A stretch of DNA of 64,000 bases from Acheta domesticus (taxonomy: Eukaryota; Arthropoda; Insecta; Orthoptera; Gryllidae), in assembly GCA_031308135.1 (NCBI GenBank), contig JAHLJT010009436.1, positions 216,767,286 through 216,831,285 of the forward strand, given 5' to 3'. Shown one piece after another: positions 12,116 to 23,007 of the stretch. Within the stretch, counting starts at the first letter, position 1; each line of letters starts with the position of its first letter. The notes below the pieces were generated by a model, which saw nothing but the letters and a program-made list of their open reading frames with translations, had not been told where the DNA came from and searched no databases. The position numbers and the translations under genes were made by a program.

Positions 12116-13000
12116 GCCCACACCAAAGCGAGCTTCAATTTGTTACTCCTCTTCGCGCGATCGAGCCGGCTTGTCTCGCCCTAATGAAAACATCGTCAGA
12201 AAGCGACATCTGTCAGTGTAAGTACTGATAACGGAACGAAAATTCAATATTCCCGCGGCGCAGTACAGACGCCACCTACCGGAAAAGAAGACTAAGAATC
12301 GCTCGGCTGCTTCACGAAGAGATACTGGTCGGAGCCCCCGGCGACGGAGAGGGAAAGCGAGCAGATGAGTTAACGGCACCCGAGAGAAGATGAGATCGAG
12401 ACCGACTAGGAGAGAAAGACCGAGTGGTTGGGGGAGACAAGTTTATGAAACAAACTAATAAATAAGGCATTAAGAAACCATCGCCAGCTCGAAGTAACAG
12501 CTCTTCTGTTTAACAAAAATATATTTAGTAAATGAACACCAAAGACAACATGAATAAATGATAAAGTTCAACGACCTTTCAGCGAGCACAATTTGCTTGC
12601 TGATGTTATTACTTTGTATAAACTGTCAATAAAATGATCACAATAGTGTAATGACAGTGAAGGGCAGAGAACATTTTAAAGTTCGAAAAAATGACTTGTG
12701 TATCATCAGTTTTTCCTTAGTTCACACTTCATGTCTCTTTTTGATCATATCTATCTAGTAGGGGTTAGGTAACATATCCACCTGTTTCACCTGTAGGGTG
12801 CACGTTTTGTTCATGTAGGCAGCGTAAAAAAATCTTACATTTTGACAACCCTATGCTGCCGCAACGGATCTGCTGGCACCTACAAGATGTCAATCGACGC
12901 GTGAAACCTAACGCGATGAAGTTGGCGGTTCCTGTCGCACACGCGCATGCACCGGCATAGCGCCCATTCCAATTCGCGGTCGCGATGACGTGTTGGCACG
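12116..13000. other. Mixed stretch, nothing recognised
   Basis: A GC-rich shoulder to about 12400, then AT-rich DNA to 12720 and mixed DNA to 13000. No exon, RNA gene or mobile-element end is supported. Confidence 0.4.
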
Positions 13001-13530
13001 AGTATCACCCTCTTGGAGTTGCCCGCCGCCCCGCCAGAAAAAGACGCGCGAACGCGGGCCGGCGCGCCCGCGCCGTCCGTTTCGACGCCATCTAGTCAGA
13101 ATGTAATGAAAGCCGGCGCACCGCTCGCTTTCCGCAGAACGCGCGCGCCAACGGCCGCCGCAGACTAGCGCCCGCCGCAATATACAGGGGGCGCAAACTC
13201 CGCACAAAAGCAAGTTTTAATGAAAATTGTTGCAGCAGGCCCACCAACGCCACCGCCGCCGCCGCGCCCGGCCGCGGGGAGCGGCGCCCGCCGTCGAGAC
13301 AGACTGGGGACCGGATGGGCGGGGCGGAATGGGATGGGGCGAAGTGGGACAGGACGGGAGGAACGGGACGGGACGGGGTGAGACGACCAGCTGCCGGCGA
13401 TGCCCCGCCGTCGAACAGCGGTCGCAGTTCGGCTGTTGGAAGGCCCCGTTGCGGACCGCGTTTCGCAATCCGGAGATGATTGCCGCGGGAAGTCTGCGGT
13501 TCGAAAATGGCCTACGTGAAGGGTAGGAGG
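13001..13530. other. GC-rich island with G-rich simple repeat
   Basis: A CpG-dense island. At 13310-13385 the plus strand carries a degenerate GGGACGGGAC / GGGGCGGAAT repeat with closely spaced G runs that could form quadruplexes. No coding exon is recognised. Confidence 0.5.
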
Positions 13531-15021
13531 AGCTGTAGAGGGAAGTGTTCAGGCTGTTTGGTGGAAGGAATTCTCTTGTACTTAAGGAGCTCGCTTCTAA
13601 CGAGGTTGGAAATCATCCGAAGAGAAATATACATTTCAATTTTGATATCTTAATACTTTAATGTACGTAGTTTATTACCTTTTTAGATTCACACATTTAT
13701 TTCCATACTTATCTCTTTTTTCGTCCTATTTCTTCTAAACGAAGTTTGGAATATTCGTGTGCTTCTTAACAATGTAGTAATTTCCAAGAAACTGCAATAT
13801 CAATTCTAATACGTGGCGTAAAGAAATAAAAACTTTTTTATAACAGTTTCGTAATTTCGCCAGTCCGCATAAGAAATAATATCACAATATAAAAGCTATA
13901 TTTTATGACTATAAATTGCCGTAATGGGATTTCCAGAGTTTATTTCTCTTTACTGTCATTTCAAAATTATTTAAAGAGCAATATATTTGCCGGGCGAGAC
14001 ATATGAACACATATCACGTATGTTAAAAGCATCTTTGCATTTTTGATTTGATTCATTAGTCAGCGTCCTAGTATTTCCAGCCTGCGGCATTTGTTATTCA
14101 TCTTCCAATCGACAAGGAAAGTGCTGCGCACGGTTCACTCAGAAAAGCAATTTCCGTAATTGTATTTACTAGCCAAATGGAACCATCACAAAACCCCAGG
14201 GTAAGTTAAGTCTACCGCCGACTCACCAGTCCGCCAATAACGCTTTTAACTGCTTTGAATCCAATGATTCTTTTACTCCGCTTCAGCGCGGGAGCAATCC
14301 CAATCGGAACATTTCCATAACCCGGAATCAAATACATACCACGCGGCCTAATCGCCCAATCCATTTGGCCTCCCCGAGGCCATTCCGATCGCCACGGTCG
14401 AAGATACCGGTCGGCGCACCGCAACACACAGCGCCTGCCCGAACGTCCCACGCGGCCGCCCCACTAATAACCGAAACAGAAATTTCTGTCGGTGAGCAAA
14501 AGTGAATACGCTATAACCTCCGCACACGCCCCTCTCTGCTATCAAATTATCTCCTTATTCACGCCTTAATTTCGAATTAGACAATACTCGTTTGTGAATA
14601 ATTATAGTATTATCTGCAAATATCTTACTAGCACGAAGGAATCTGAAATGAAAATAGCTGAAATGGCTGTTATAGACGAATTGCAATAAAAAATGTCTTG
14701 TTGACCACAGATTTTTTTACTTTCACAGAGCTTTCTCGATTGCATTACATTCAATTTTAGTGTTTTGGTGGGTCGCAGTGGGGAAACTAACAGATACTTT
14801 GTAAAAGAAAACTCGTTTGCTAAAGAAAATACGAATTTAGGTTTACATCTTTTAGTTTGTATATCTCTCAATGCAATACTTTCTTTTATCAATATGTTTC
14901 AAGAATTAAAAACGAAAAAGATAACATTTGAATAATACGAAACTACAAAAAAAATGTGAAAAATAATTATTGTTAACTGGAAATTTACGCAGCTCTTTTA
15001 CTTTCAGAAAAAAAACTTGAA
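13531..15021. other. AT-rich DNA with a mixed-GC, single-copy-looking segment (14200-14580)
   Basis: AT-rich flanks surround 14200-14580, which is complex, non-repetitive and carries CpG-rich and ATTA-rich patches. The segment could be regulatory DNA but nothing specific is recognised. The minus-strand frame at 14602-14892 has no family resemblance I can name. Confidence 0.3.
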
Positions 15022-15243
15022 GTGGCAATGACCTCTAACCATCAATTCAGTATATCATTTGTCAATATAACTTGTCACCATTTCAATTTGGTACAGCGAA
15101 GTACATTTGAGTTCGGTTATATTTCAAAAATCAAGAAACAAATACGGAGTGTACATTTGGGTCACGAACTTATTAGTTACATAAACCAGTCCAACAAAAC
15201 CAATGTTCCCTTCGCCAATCATTTATTAAAAAAACACTATTGA
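15022..15243 (+). pseudogene. Possible GIY-YIG endonuclease relic of a Penelope-like element
   Basis: The frame ends in NKTNVPFANHLLKKHY, preceded by GYISKIKKQIRSV and a degraded segment GHELISYIN. This matches the expected order for the GIY-YIG endonuclease tail of Penelope-like retroelements: YIGQT-R, then R--EH, then S/N-FA-HL----H. The first Gly-Tyr-Ile is partly kept, while the Arg and Glu-His positions are altered. An upstream ITCHH could correspond to the Cys pair before YIG, but the spacing is too long. No reverse transcriptase is seen upstream. The fragment is short and decayed, and the family call is from memory of the motif pattern, not a search. Confidence 0.35.
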
Positions 15244-16619
15244 CATCAGAAAGCTTTCTTTCCACTCAACGTCTAGCCGGGCGACGTTCAGAACGTGGCC
15301 AAGTGCTCCCCCACTCGTGACAGCGGCGTCAGCCGCGCGACGCCACACCGCCACAGCTCAGGTCGGCGGGCGATAAATCTCGAGAAGCGCGATCTATCGA
15401 CAGTTCCAGGCACCAGCGGAGCGCGACGCTGGCGATCGCACCCTCCCACCCGCCATTCCCTCCCCACCCCACGTCCGCGCAGCGTGCGTGCGTGCGTGAT
15501 CGCGTGTTACCGTCGCGTCGAGTCACTCCGCCCCCCTCCGACCCCTCCGCCGCCCACGCCACCCGCGAGACGTATGGCCGATCTTGATGGCATAAATTCG
15601 CTTGTGACACCCGATTCATAGCGGCGTCCATTCCTAATGACGACAAATCCTATTCGGGTGATGATAGAACGCGCTAACCGCCGGGCATTATCATCCCTGA
15701 TGGCGGCGGCGCGCGCGACCATTCATCCCACCGGCGTTTTTAGCCACGTTCCTGCGCACGGCCCGCCGGCAACGCTCGCGAGGACGGCCCGGCTGTATCG
15801 CGTCTGGACGGAGTATCACACGGCGCGGCGTATCGCTTTTTTCCGCAGTTTGTTTTGTCCTTTGTACACCATTACTTCGATATTAAATGTTTGTTGCGTT
15901 GCAAAACAAAAACAAATACATCGCATAAATATGGTTACTCGTATGTGCACACAGTTAATCCAGGCATTGAAAAATCACATAAACAAATTCCACATGAATT
16001 AATTTCCGAAGTATTTTTTTGATGAAATAGCATACAGCAGTTATTAATAAAAACCAACAATAATTATAATACAGTTATTAAAGTAATATGGTGTAATCTC
16101 TCCATCCACTCCGATTCCCTCTGTAGCTCCCTGTCGAGTGGCCGCTTGCGTTAGTCGACCCAGGCGACTAGTCGTATACGGGGGATGTGCATCGGACGCC
16201 GACGGTGGCGGCACCGCAACAATTAGAATTAAGCATGCGAAAACATTCCACGCACCCCGCGCCGCTCTCCCTCGGTCACGCCCTCGCGCGCCTCTTGCCG
16301 GGCCTTGCCCGCGGCTACAGCGCCCACAGTCACCACCGCCAATCGCCAAAAGCCATTACCGGTCGAAGTTCCATCTGCTGGTGCCGTGAATGCCACTTAT
16401 TGTGACGACGACGGCGGCGACGATGACAATGATTCTGAAAATGACGATGATGGCGATGATTATGACGTGGCCGCAGTCGAAGTCTCAGTTTCTCACAATA
16501 GTCAAGTCGGTTAATTAGTCGCAATCCATTAGCTACTCAGTTGCCGTCATAAAATTCAAATTCAATCAGCGAGATTCAATTAGCCAAATAGTCCAAAGCA
16601 GTCGAAACTAATTCACGGG
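15244..16619. other. GC islands (15290-15830, 16190-16350) with AT-rich spacer
   Basis: Two CpG-dense islands are separated by AT-rich DNA. A GAC/GAT-rich patch lies at 16400-16470. From 16500 the sequence grades into CAATT and ATTCAAT simple repeats leading to the array at 16620. No exon is recognised. Confidence 0.45.
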
Positions 16620-16947
16620 GTCATTCATTCATTGACTCATTCGTTCAATCATTCAATCGTTCAGTCATTCAATCATTCAGTTATTCAATCGTTCAGTCAT
16701 TCATTCGTTCAGTCATTCATTCGTCAGTCATTGATTCGTTCAGTCATTGATTCGTTCAGTAATTCATTCGTTCAGTCATTCATTCGTTCAGTCATTCATT
16801 CGTTCAGTCATTCATTCGTTCAGTCATTCATTCGTTCAGTCATTTATTCGTTCAGTCATTCATTCGTTCAGTCATTCAGACGTTCAGTCATTCAGACGTT
16901 CAGTCATTCAGACGTTCAGTCATTCAGACGTTCAGTCATTCAGACGT
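16620..16947 (+). repeat. 16-bp CATTCATTCGTTCAGT minisatellite
   Basis: It begins as irregular 4-bp and 8-bp units (TCATTCAT, TCAATCGT) and resolves into a regular 16-bp unit CATTCATTCGTTCAGT from about 16690. From about 16866 the unit switches to CATTCAGACGTTCAGT for the last five copies. The predicted peptides of repeated HSFVQSFIRSV are translations of the array. Confidence 0.95.
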
Positions 16948-18727
16948 GACCTGTCCCTTGGCCTCATACATTCCCGAAATTTCACTCCACCTCAAATTTT
17001 ACCGTCACATAACGTCGATTAACTTACTTCAATCACCTTTCACCTACAACATCGTTTATTACACCTCTCCGAAAGTAGCCTAATATCACCCTACTCCTCC
17101 AATTCATCTGTTCTTCCCGTCATGATATACCTCCGCCATCGTTTCACCATTAACATGTTCATAGAAACCGCTGCAGTCAGCTGCAATAGCCACTCCTGCC
17201 ACTAACGTAGCCTGCACCATCACAGTCACCGCGAAATGCGACCGGCGTGCGCGACACCCGGGCAGAGTAGAAGGGCGGAGTGAGGTTGTGGGAGGGGGAG
17301 GGGAGCGCCTGGTGCGCGCGGCGGTGGTTAGTGGGAGCGCGGCGGGCGAGGCTGGCGTACATGGCGGGCATAGCCTCATTCCGTTGCCCGGCACCTCTCC
17401 TACCATCAACACTGAGAGAGAGAGGATATAGCTCACGCGATTTTAGAACACACGTAAGCGATCTGGCTGAGAGTGGGATATTTCGAGAGATATAGTGGAA
17501 TGTCGTTAATCATTTAATTTCTCTTCTTCTTCTAAGCCTTATGGATGATTATTAGATGATTGATCGGATGATTGATTGGGTCAATTATCCAATTTGTAAT
17601 ATATTAATTAGTTAATTTCATTCTGGCTTTTATATAAAGAATCCAATAAATCACACATCCTTCTTAAGACTGAATCACCATTAATGGCAATGTTTTCATA
17701 GGATGGTATCGTTATTTTAATTAGACATTTTTAATACCCATTACACAACAATTGGAAGCTCGTACTTTGTAATGTAAGTACGTGAATTCCCATTTCGATT
17801 ATAAATTTTAGTTTTGTAATAAGTTGCATATCGTTTCGAAAAAATATTTATTTAAATGAAAATAATTCAATCTAATTTTAGAGGGCATTTAAAATATAAA
17901 CATGTTACATGAGACGTAAAAGGATCGTACAGTGTTCCTCTGAATCTTGATTTAAATTTTGTAACCCAATATGATTTTCATTTTTTATTTCTCAGTAGTA
18001 GTTAGTACACAACAACCGCAATCTGAGTTTATTCTGACATTTCGGGATAATGACGTGGAAGTTGGTGCAAGCCATGCAATTTTGCCATTTATATTGTGAA
18101 TCTGGCGTTACATAATTTCGAGTAATATATTCATTTAGTGACTACGCTTATCGAGCTGCTCCGTAATGTTAACAAGAGTATCCGGAGCTCGTTTAACCAA
18201 TTCTTCCTTAGTCACTTCCGATGCGACCTTTCAGCACCTGACTCGCAAATAAAAGTGCACGCAACCCATAAACACACACTGGACAGGACCTCTCTCCACG
18301 TTCAAGCCCATGCACATGCAAATGCCTGCTGGAAAAGGCTTGTGATATCTGTGGCGCGAATCGCTCGCCGGGGGGCGGGCGCGGCAAAAAGTGGCCGGCT
18401 CGCTTTGCTTTCCATTGTCTTCCCGCTGACGTCACAGACCACGTGGTGGACGACCGGCGGCGTGGGGACCGCGGTGAATGCTGCTTCGCGTGCCACACTG
18501 CGCAGGTACGATAATCGAAGATGCTTCTCGTGAGTGTATCGAGACAGTCGATAGGTTTAACGAACGTCGTTCATCACATGTTGCAAAGACATGGGTGAGC
18601 CAGTGTGCGGCCTAAACGGTTTCAGCTAAAGAGCTTCATGCAATAGTTTGCGTCATAATAGCAGGAATTTTAAATGTAGCCAAATAGCGAAAAAAAACTA
18701 TTACATTGTTACGAGTCATTGAAACTG
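16948..18727. other. Mixed and AT-rich stretch, nothing recognised
   Basis: There is a GC-rich pocket at 17230-17370 and another at 18350-18490. Degenerate GATT-type simple repeats lie at 17535-17585. The rest is AT-rich. No gene is supported. Confidence 0.4.
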
Positions 18728-18729
18728 AT

Positions 18730-18962
18730 ATACCAGGTGGATACATAAGTTTTTGCCGGTTTTTGTGGTAAAGAAAACCCGTAATTTTCGAGGGAAAGGT
18801 TTTGCTTCTTCAAAGTATTAACGGACGTCGGGATAGAGTGATTGAAATTATTTGACATATCCTTCATATTTAGTAATGAATCACTAAAATAGAGCGTGCA
18901 GATGCAATCCACAGCATGCTGCACCAGTACTATCGTACATAACTCGAAATCAATGAGTGTTA
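18730..18962. repeat. Dispersed repeat family, copy 1
   Basis: The core at 18853-18962 aligns by eye with 28729-28850. Shared blocks include CATATCCTTCATATTTAGTAA versus CATACCTTCCATATTTGGTA, and CATAACTCGAAATCA versus CATAATTCGAAAATT. The outer end TACCAGGTGGATACATAAG at 18730 resembles TACCAGATGTATTTCTAAGG at 28650. The 111-residue minus-strand frame across this copy is not recognised. A TA followed by CCAGGTGGATACATAAG would suit a mariner-type terminus, but that is speculation. Confidence 0.45.
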
Positions 18963-20735
18963 ACGCAGTGGTGTCAAGGTCATCTACTGGTGGCTGTGGC
19001 ACGCGTCGTGACACCATAGCATGCCACGAGCTTCTCTGTGCCACCAGCGCAGCGTCGGCAAAGGGAACTATTACGAGTAGTAGTAATTCCGTCGTGGCGT
19101 CGGGATGGCGTTGTTTCTGGTGGCGGGGTGATGAACTGCGTGGAGAGGCGATTTCGTCTTGGCACTCGTGCCATGGACTCCCACTCGTGGCATCGGCCTT
19201 GACAACAATAGCGTTAAAGCCTTAAAACCAGATTTCCGTGTCCCTTAGATACATGAATTTTGTTTTTAATATCGTAATCTACGAAACTGGACATTTTTGG
19301 ATATTTTATTATTCCAAGCTTAGAGTTTAAGGGAAGGATATTCCACTCCAAATTTGCATTTGTGTATTAGGCGTAAAACATATATTAATAATAATCATTG
19401 TCATAATTTTCGCACGTGTATGATATTAGTATTTTCAAAAGTTTGTGATGATAATGACATTTGTTTACTTTAAAAAAACATTATACAAAAATAAAGGCGT
19501 ACTGGAGAATGTATATATCTGATTTCTGAAGAACTTTGTTCTTTTGACGATTGAGGTCTTGAGACCATCTCCGTTGCATTTCACAGCCTTGCGGAAGAGG
19601 GGAGAAGCCAAACAATCTCCCTATTGGTGTCCACTGATGGTAATTCAAAATAATGCAATAATTTCAATAATACAAAAGTATCAGTTATAGTGTTGAAAGT
19701 GATCCTATATGCTCAAAATATTTCGTTTAAAACTTTAAATTATAATAAAGAATGAATTCTGTTTAAGTATATTACAGTATTCTGTCGCATGCACAAATGT
19801 GCAAAATTTTCCCAAGCTTCCAGCCAGTTTTTATTTATTTCTTTTACTCCTTTGTTATCCGAATGGCGAATCTCACCGCAAATTGTCCTTAGTTTTGCCT
19901 CTTACTTATCATTATGTGTCTAATGGATATAGTAATTCGACAGATAAGCGAAATGTTGCTTCTCAGGGTTATATTTACAAAGAACCTTGGAAATTAAACA
20001 CAAAATTTTAACGTCTGCGGAAGCCCTATTTCACACGCCAAGCCTTATTCATCACTTTTTACCGAAGTAAAATTAAGTTTTTATTGTATGCATATAAGTG
20101 ACATTCTGACAACAAAAAAATACTTATTGTATTGCTTTTCTTAGTACTACAAAATGCATATATAATTCGAATGGCTTACTGCACCTGTAAATGATTGATA
20201 TTGGAATGATTGATATCGGAAACCTGTGAGATAGTAAGCAATAAATGCAACCGCAGACCAAACTATTGCCTTTACATTTATAGAATTGATTTCGTAAACG
20301 GAAATTTGAAAATAGGAATACGAATGCACAGGATATTCTATTCACTTTATTGCCTTTTCAAATTTACTGACATAAACCACGGTTATCCGAAAGCTACTAC
20401 ATTTCTCATTTAAATACGGAAAACGAGAGGATGTGCACGCAAAGTTTGCTACAGTTCATGAGTATGTGTCGAGACTCTTCCAAACATTATTTCACAGGCA
20501 ATAGTAAAGATGTAAAATTAATTAAGACAAGAATAACAACATACAATGAGAAGAATTGGTAAAAGATTATAGTTGGTATCTTGACTTCGGGCCAAGATAA
20601 AATTTCGTGACAACACTATAACACATTTAATTACGTCAACAACACCTCGTTAGACTTCTCTCAACACTGTAGAATCAAAACCAACAAACAGATAAAAATT
20701 ATCGTTAAAATCCCATTCGTATAGAAAATATTATT
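18963..20735. other. Mixed then AT-rich stretch, nothing recognised
   Basis: A mixed-GC segment to about 19230 is followed by AT-rich DNA. The short frame at 19799-20011 starts with a hydrophobic stretch resembling a signal peptide, but it is only 70 residues and matches nothing I know, so I do not call it. Confidence 0.4.
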
Positions 20736-20785
20736 TCAGTCCTGAGGAAGGTTACTGAAAATTTCGAAATATCTTTACCATTATT
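20736..20785 (+). other. CTGAGGAAGG...CGAAA motif (retroelement-terminus type)
   Basis: CCTGAGGAAGG followed about 15 bases later by CGAAA is a pattern I associate with the ends of some non-LTR or Penelope-like retroelements, where CTGANGA and GAAA can belong to a hammerhead-like core. A related arrangement on the minus strand occurs inside the 45.6-kb insertion. It ends eight bases before the 20794 element. No stem I and III pairing was established. Confidence 0.25.
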
Positions 20786-20845
20786 TATACGTACACTGTC
20801 AGAAATTACATTAAATTTAATGTAGTTTAATGCAGTTTTTTCACC

Positions 20846-21140
20846 TTAAATTTAATGTACCGTGTACATTAAAACGATATTAATGTGCATGTACATTAAA
20901 TATAATGTGCACATTAAAATCAATGTAGATTTAATGTACTACAGTACATTAAATTTAATGTACCGTGTACGTTAAAGCGGTTTTAATGTGTTTGTGCATT
21001 AAATTTAATGTTAAAATTAAAATCAATGTAGATTTAATATAGGACTACATTAAACGTTATGTACCTTGTAAATTAAACCGATATTAATGTGTTGTACATT
21101 AAATTTAATGTTTAAATTAAAACCAGTGCAGGTTTTAGAA
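20846..21140 (+). repeat. Three ~100-bp palindrome-bearing tandem repeats
   Basis: Units begin at about 20846, 20949 and 21050 with TTAAATTTAATGTACCGTG or a diverged form. Each contains several inverted pairs such as GTACATTAAA / TTTAATGTAC and ends in ATCAATGTAGATTTAAT or a variant. The third unit is the most diverged. The spacing (103 and 101 bp) shows true tandem duplication, not a random AT-rich tract. Confidence 0.75.
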
Positions 21141-21379
21141 ATATTTTCTTCCGCTATTTGAACTTACGTATAATAAATTTAAAATATATTTTCAACATTT
21201 ATACAAAAATATAAATGTTTAAAATTCGTATTTTCATTCAAATTGACAACAAATAAAATTGCAAAAATCTTTATAATAAAATTGTAGCGATGTACATAGT
21301 ACGGTAATTCTCTAGTTAACAATCTTTTCAAATCTCCAGAAATATATAAATTTTTTCAAAGGATTTTCAGTGCAACAAT

Positions 21380-21700
21380 GTCAGAATTTAGTACTCTTTA
21401 CGGCTACGAAACATATTTCCGAGCGTAAACGCGTCCAAAACAGGTGAAGAAGTAGTGACAATTATAAATAATATACATAATTCTGTAGAGTTAATACATA
21501 TTTAATATATATTACGTCTAAAGAAATATGTTTCGTAGACGTAAAGAATATATTATACATATCATAGCGGGCAAGACATTAGGCCTAAGAACCTGCTGAA
21601 GCAACTGGATGTCGCAATAGAGTCAGAGCCGCAATAGTGGTTAGAGCACCCGCGCGTAAACCAGAAGTCCCGGGTTCGAATCCCGGTCGGGTGAAGATTA
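21380..21700 (+). repeat. Module 1 with tRNA-like pol III segment
   Basis: TTTCCGAGCGTAAACGCGTC at about 21417 is followed by an inverted copy of the TTTACGGCTACGAAACATAT segment near 21520-21548, then GGCCTAAGAAC at about 21581. The tRNA-like part has an A-box-like TGGTTAGAGCA (21638-21648), a perfect B box GGTTCGAATCC (21673-21683) and a full T arm CCGGG-TTCGAAT-CCCGG (21670-21686). The acceptor arm does not pair convincingly, so it is tRNA-derived and not a functional tRNA gene. Confidence 0.7.
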
Positions 21701-21747
21701 GTTGAACAAATTTAAACATTAAAATACATTTCTTACTCAGTACCAAG

Positions 21748-21960
21748 ATCAGAACTTAGTATTCTTCACATCTGCGGGACATATTTCCGAGCGTAAACGC
21801 GTCAAAAATGTGACAATTGCATAAATCCCAACGGGCAATTCAGAAGGCCTAAGAACATGTTCAATGAATTTGACTGTCTCGATAGGATAGTGGTTAGAGT
21901 AAGTGGGCGTAAATCAGGAGAGACGGGTTTGAATCTCGGTCGGGGTGACAATTATTTGAA
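21748..21960 (+). repeat. Module 2, diverged copy with tRNA-like segment
   Basis: It repeats TTTCCGAGCGTAAACGCGTC (about 21786) and GGCCTAAGAAC (about 21846), then TGGTTAGAG (21891-21899) and a degraded B box GGTTTGAATCT (21926-21936). Like module 1 it is followed by GAACAAATTT. It lacks the internal inverted copy present in module 1, so it is shorter. Confidence 0.7.
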
Positions 21961-21987
21961 CAAATTTTAAATATTGAAGTTAGTACA

Positions 21988-22500
21988 TGTACAGTAAATT
22001 TAATTTACACGCATACAGTAAATTTAATTTACACGCATACAGTAAATTTAATTTACAGATACAGTAAATTTAATTTACAGATACGGTAAATTTAATTTAC
22101 ACGTACAGTAAATTTAATTTACACGTACAGTAAACTTAATTTACACGTACAGTAAATTTAATTTACACGTACAGTAAATTTAATTTACACGTACAGTAAA
22201 TTTAATTTACACGTACAGTAAATTTAATTTACACGTACAGTAAATTTAATTTACACGTACAGTAAATTTAATTTACACGTACAGTAAATTTAATTTACAC
22301 GTACAGTAATTTAATTTACACGTACAGTAAATTTAATTTACACGTACAGTAAATTTAATTTACACGTACAGTAAATTTTAATTTACACGTACAGTAAATT
22401 TAATTTACACGTACAGTAAATTTAATTTACACGTACAGTAAATTTAATTTACACGTACAGTAAATTTAATGTACACGCATACAGTAAATTTAATTGTACA
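21988..22500 (+). repeat. 22-bp near-palindromic minisatellite, about 22 copies
   Basis: The unit is ACGTACA plus the near-palindrome GTAAATTTAATTTAC (first and last bases shared with the spacer). Copies from about 22090 to 22470 are almost identical, with one single-base deletion near 22310 and one insertion near 22378. Edge copies vary (GCATACA or AGATACA spacers). High homogeneity suggests recent expansion or conversion. Confidence 0.9.
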
Positions 22501-22629
22501 CGTACATTACATTTAATGCACACGTACTTTAAAGTTACTGTACTTGTACATTAAATTTCATTTACGTACATGATACTTACTTTAATGTACTTTTACATTA
22601 AAAGTAATGCGGAAATTTCTGACAGTGTA

Positions 22630-22973
22630 GTTTTAATTCATTTATAGAAGGATAAAGACAAGAAGCTTCCCACATTGAACTGTTAGGACAATAAAAGCGT
22701 ACTTCGTACGAAAATGTCCGTGAACTGAAAGAAGAGTACAACTCAACAAGAGCATCATCAGTAATTTTGACATCTAGAGTAACAATTGCAGTGAAGCTGA
22801 TGGAGGCAAGGCCAACACCTTAAATGACAACGATTATGTTTCCATCTACTTTACAAACACTTTCAGATACGACGATGAAAGCAAAGCTAACAGAATGTCC
22901 TTTTAACATAAGAATTCCGTTGTTTGGTGGTGACGGCACAGGAGAGAGACACGCAAGTTGAGAGTGTGTGAGT

Positions 22974-23007
<34 letters not shown>

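Larger units (their letters stand above)
20794..22627. mobile_element. 1.83-kb TIR element with tRNA-like modules and palindromic array
   Basis: The left end CACTGTCAGAAATT (20794-20807) is matched exactly by the reverse complement of the right end (22614-22627). TA lies directly outside both ends (20792-20793 and 22628-22629), as for a Tc1/mariner-type TA duplication. Inside, in order, are: three ~100-bp repeats of ATTAAATTTAATGTAC-type palindromes (20846-21140); an AT-rich spacer; two copies of a module that includes TTTCCGAGCGTAAACGCGTC and a tRNA-like segment (21380-21700 and 21748-21960); a 22-bp near-palindromic array (21988-22500); and a short right subterminal zone. No transposase frame exists, so it is non-autonomous. 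The family is not recognised. Confidence 0.8.

Noticed and set aside
11710..12228. 172-residue Pro-rich frame resembling an extensin-like protein
   Set aside because: Pro/Ser core is the CCT/CCG simple repeat; ends are short and unconvincing.
18468..18484. CGCGGTGAATGC resembling part of a conserved microRNA
   Set aside because: Only a short partial match and the flanks do not form the needed hairpin; a similar string at 58756 also lacks one.
19799..20011. 70-residue frame with signal-peptide-like start
   Set aside because: Hydrophobic stretch alone in AT-rich DNA is weak evidence; no mature-peptide pattern seen.
21630..21695. Functional tRNA gene
   Set aside because: B box and T arm are perfect, but the acceptor and anticodon stems do not pair and the unit lies inside a duplicated mobile-element module.
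22021..22470. CRISPR-like array
   Set aside because: Units are contiguous 22-bp repeats without unique spacers, in a eukaryotic context; it is a minisatellite.
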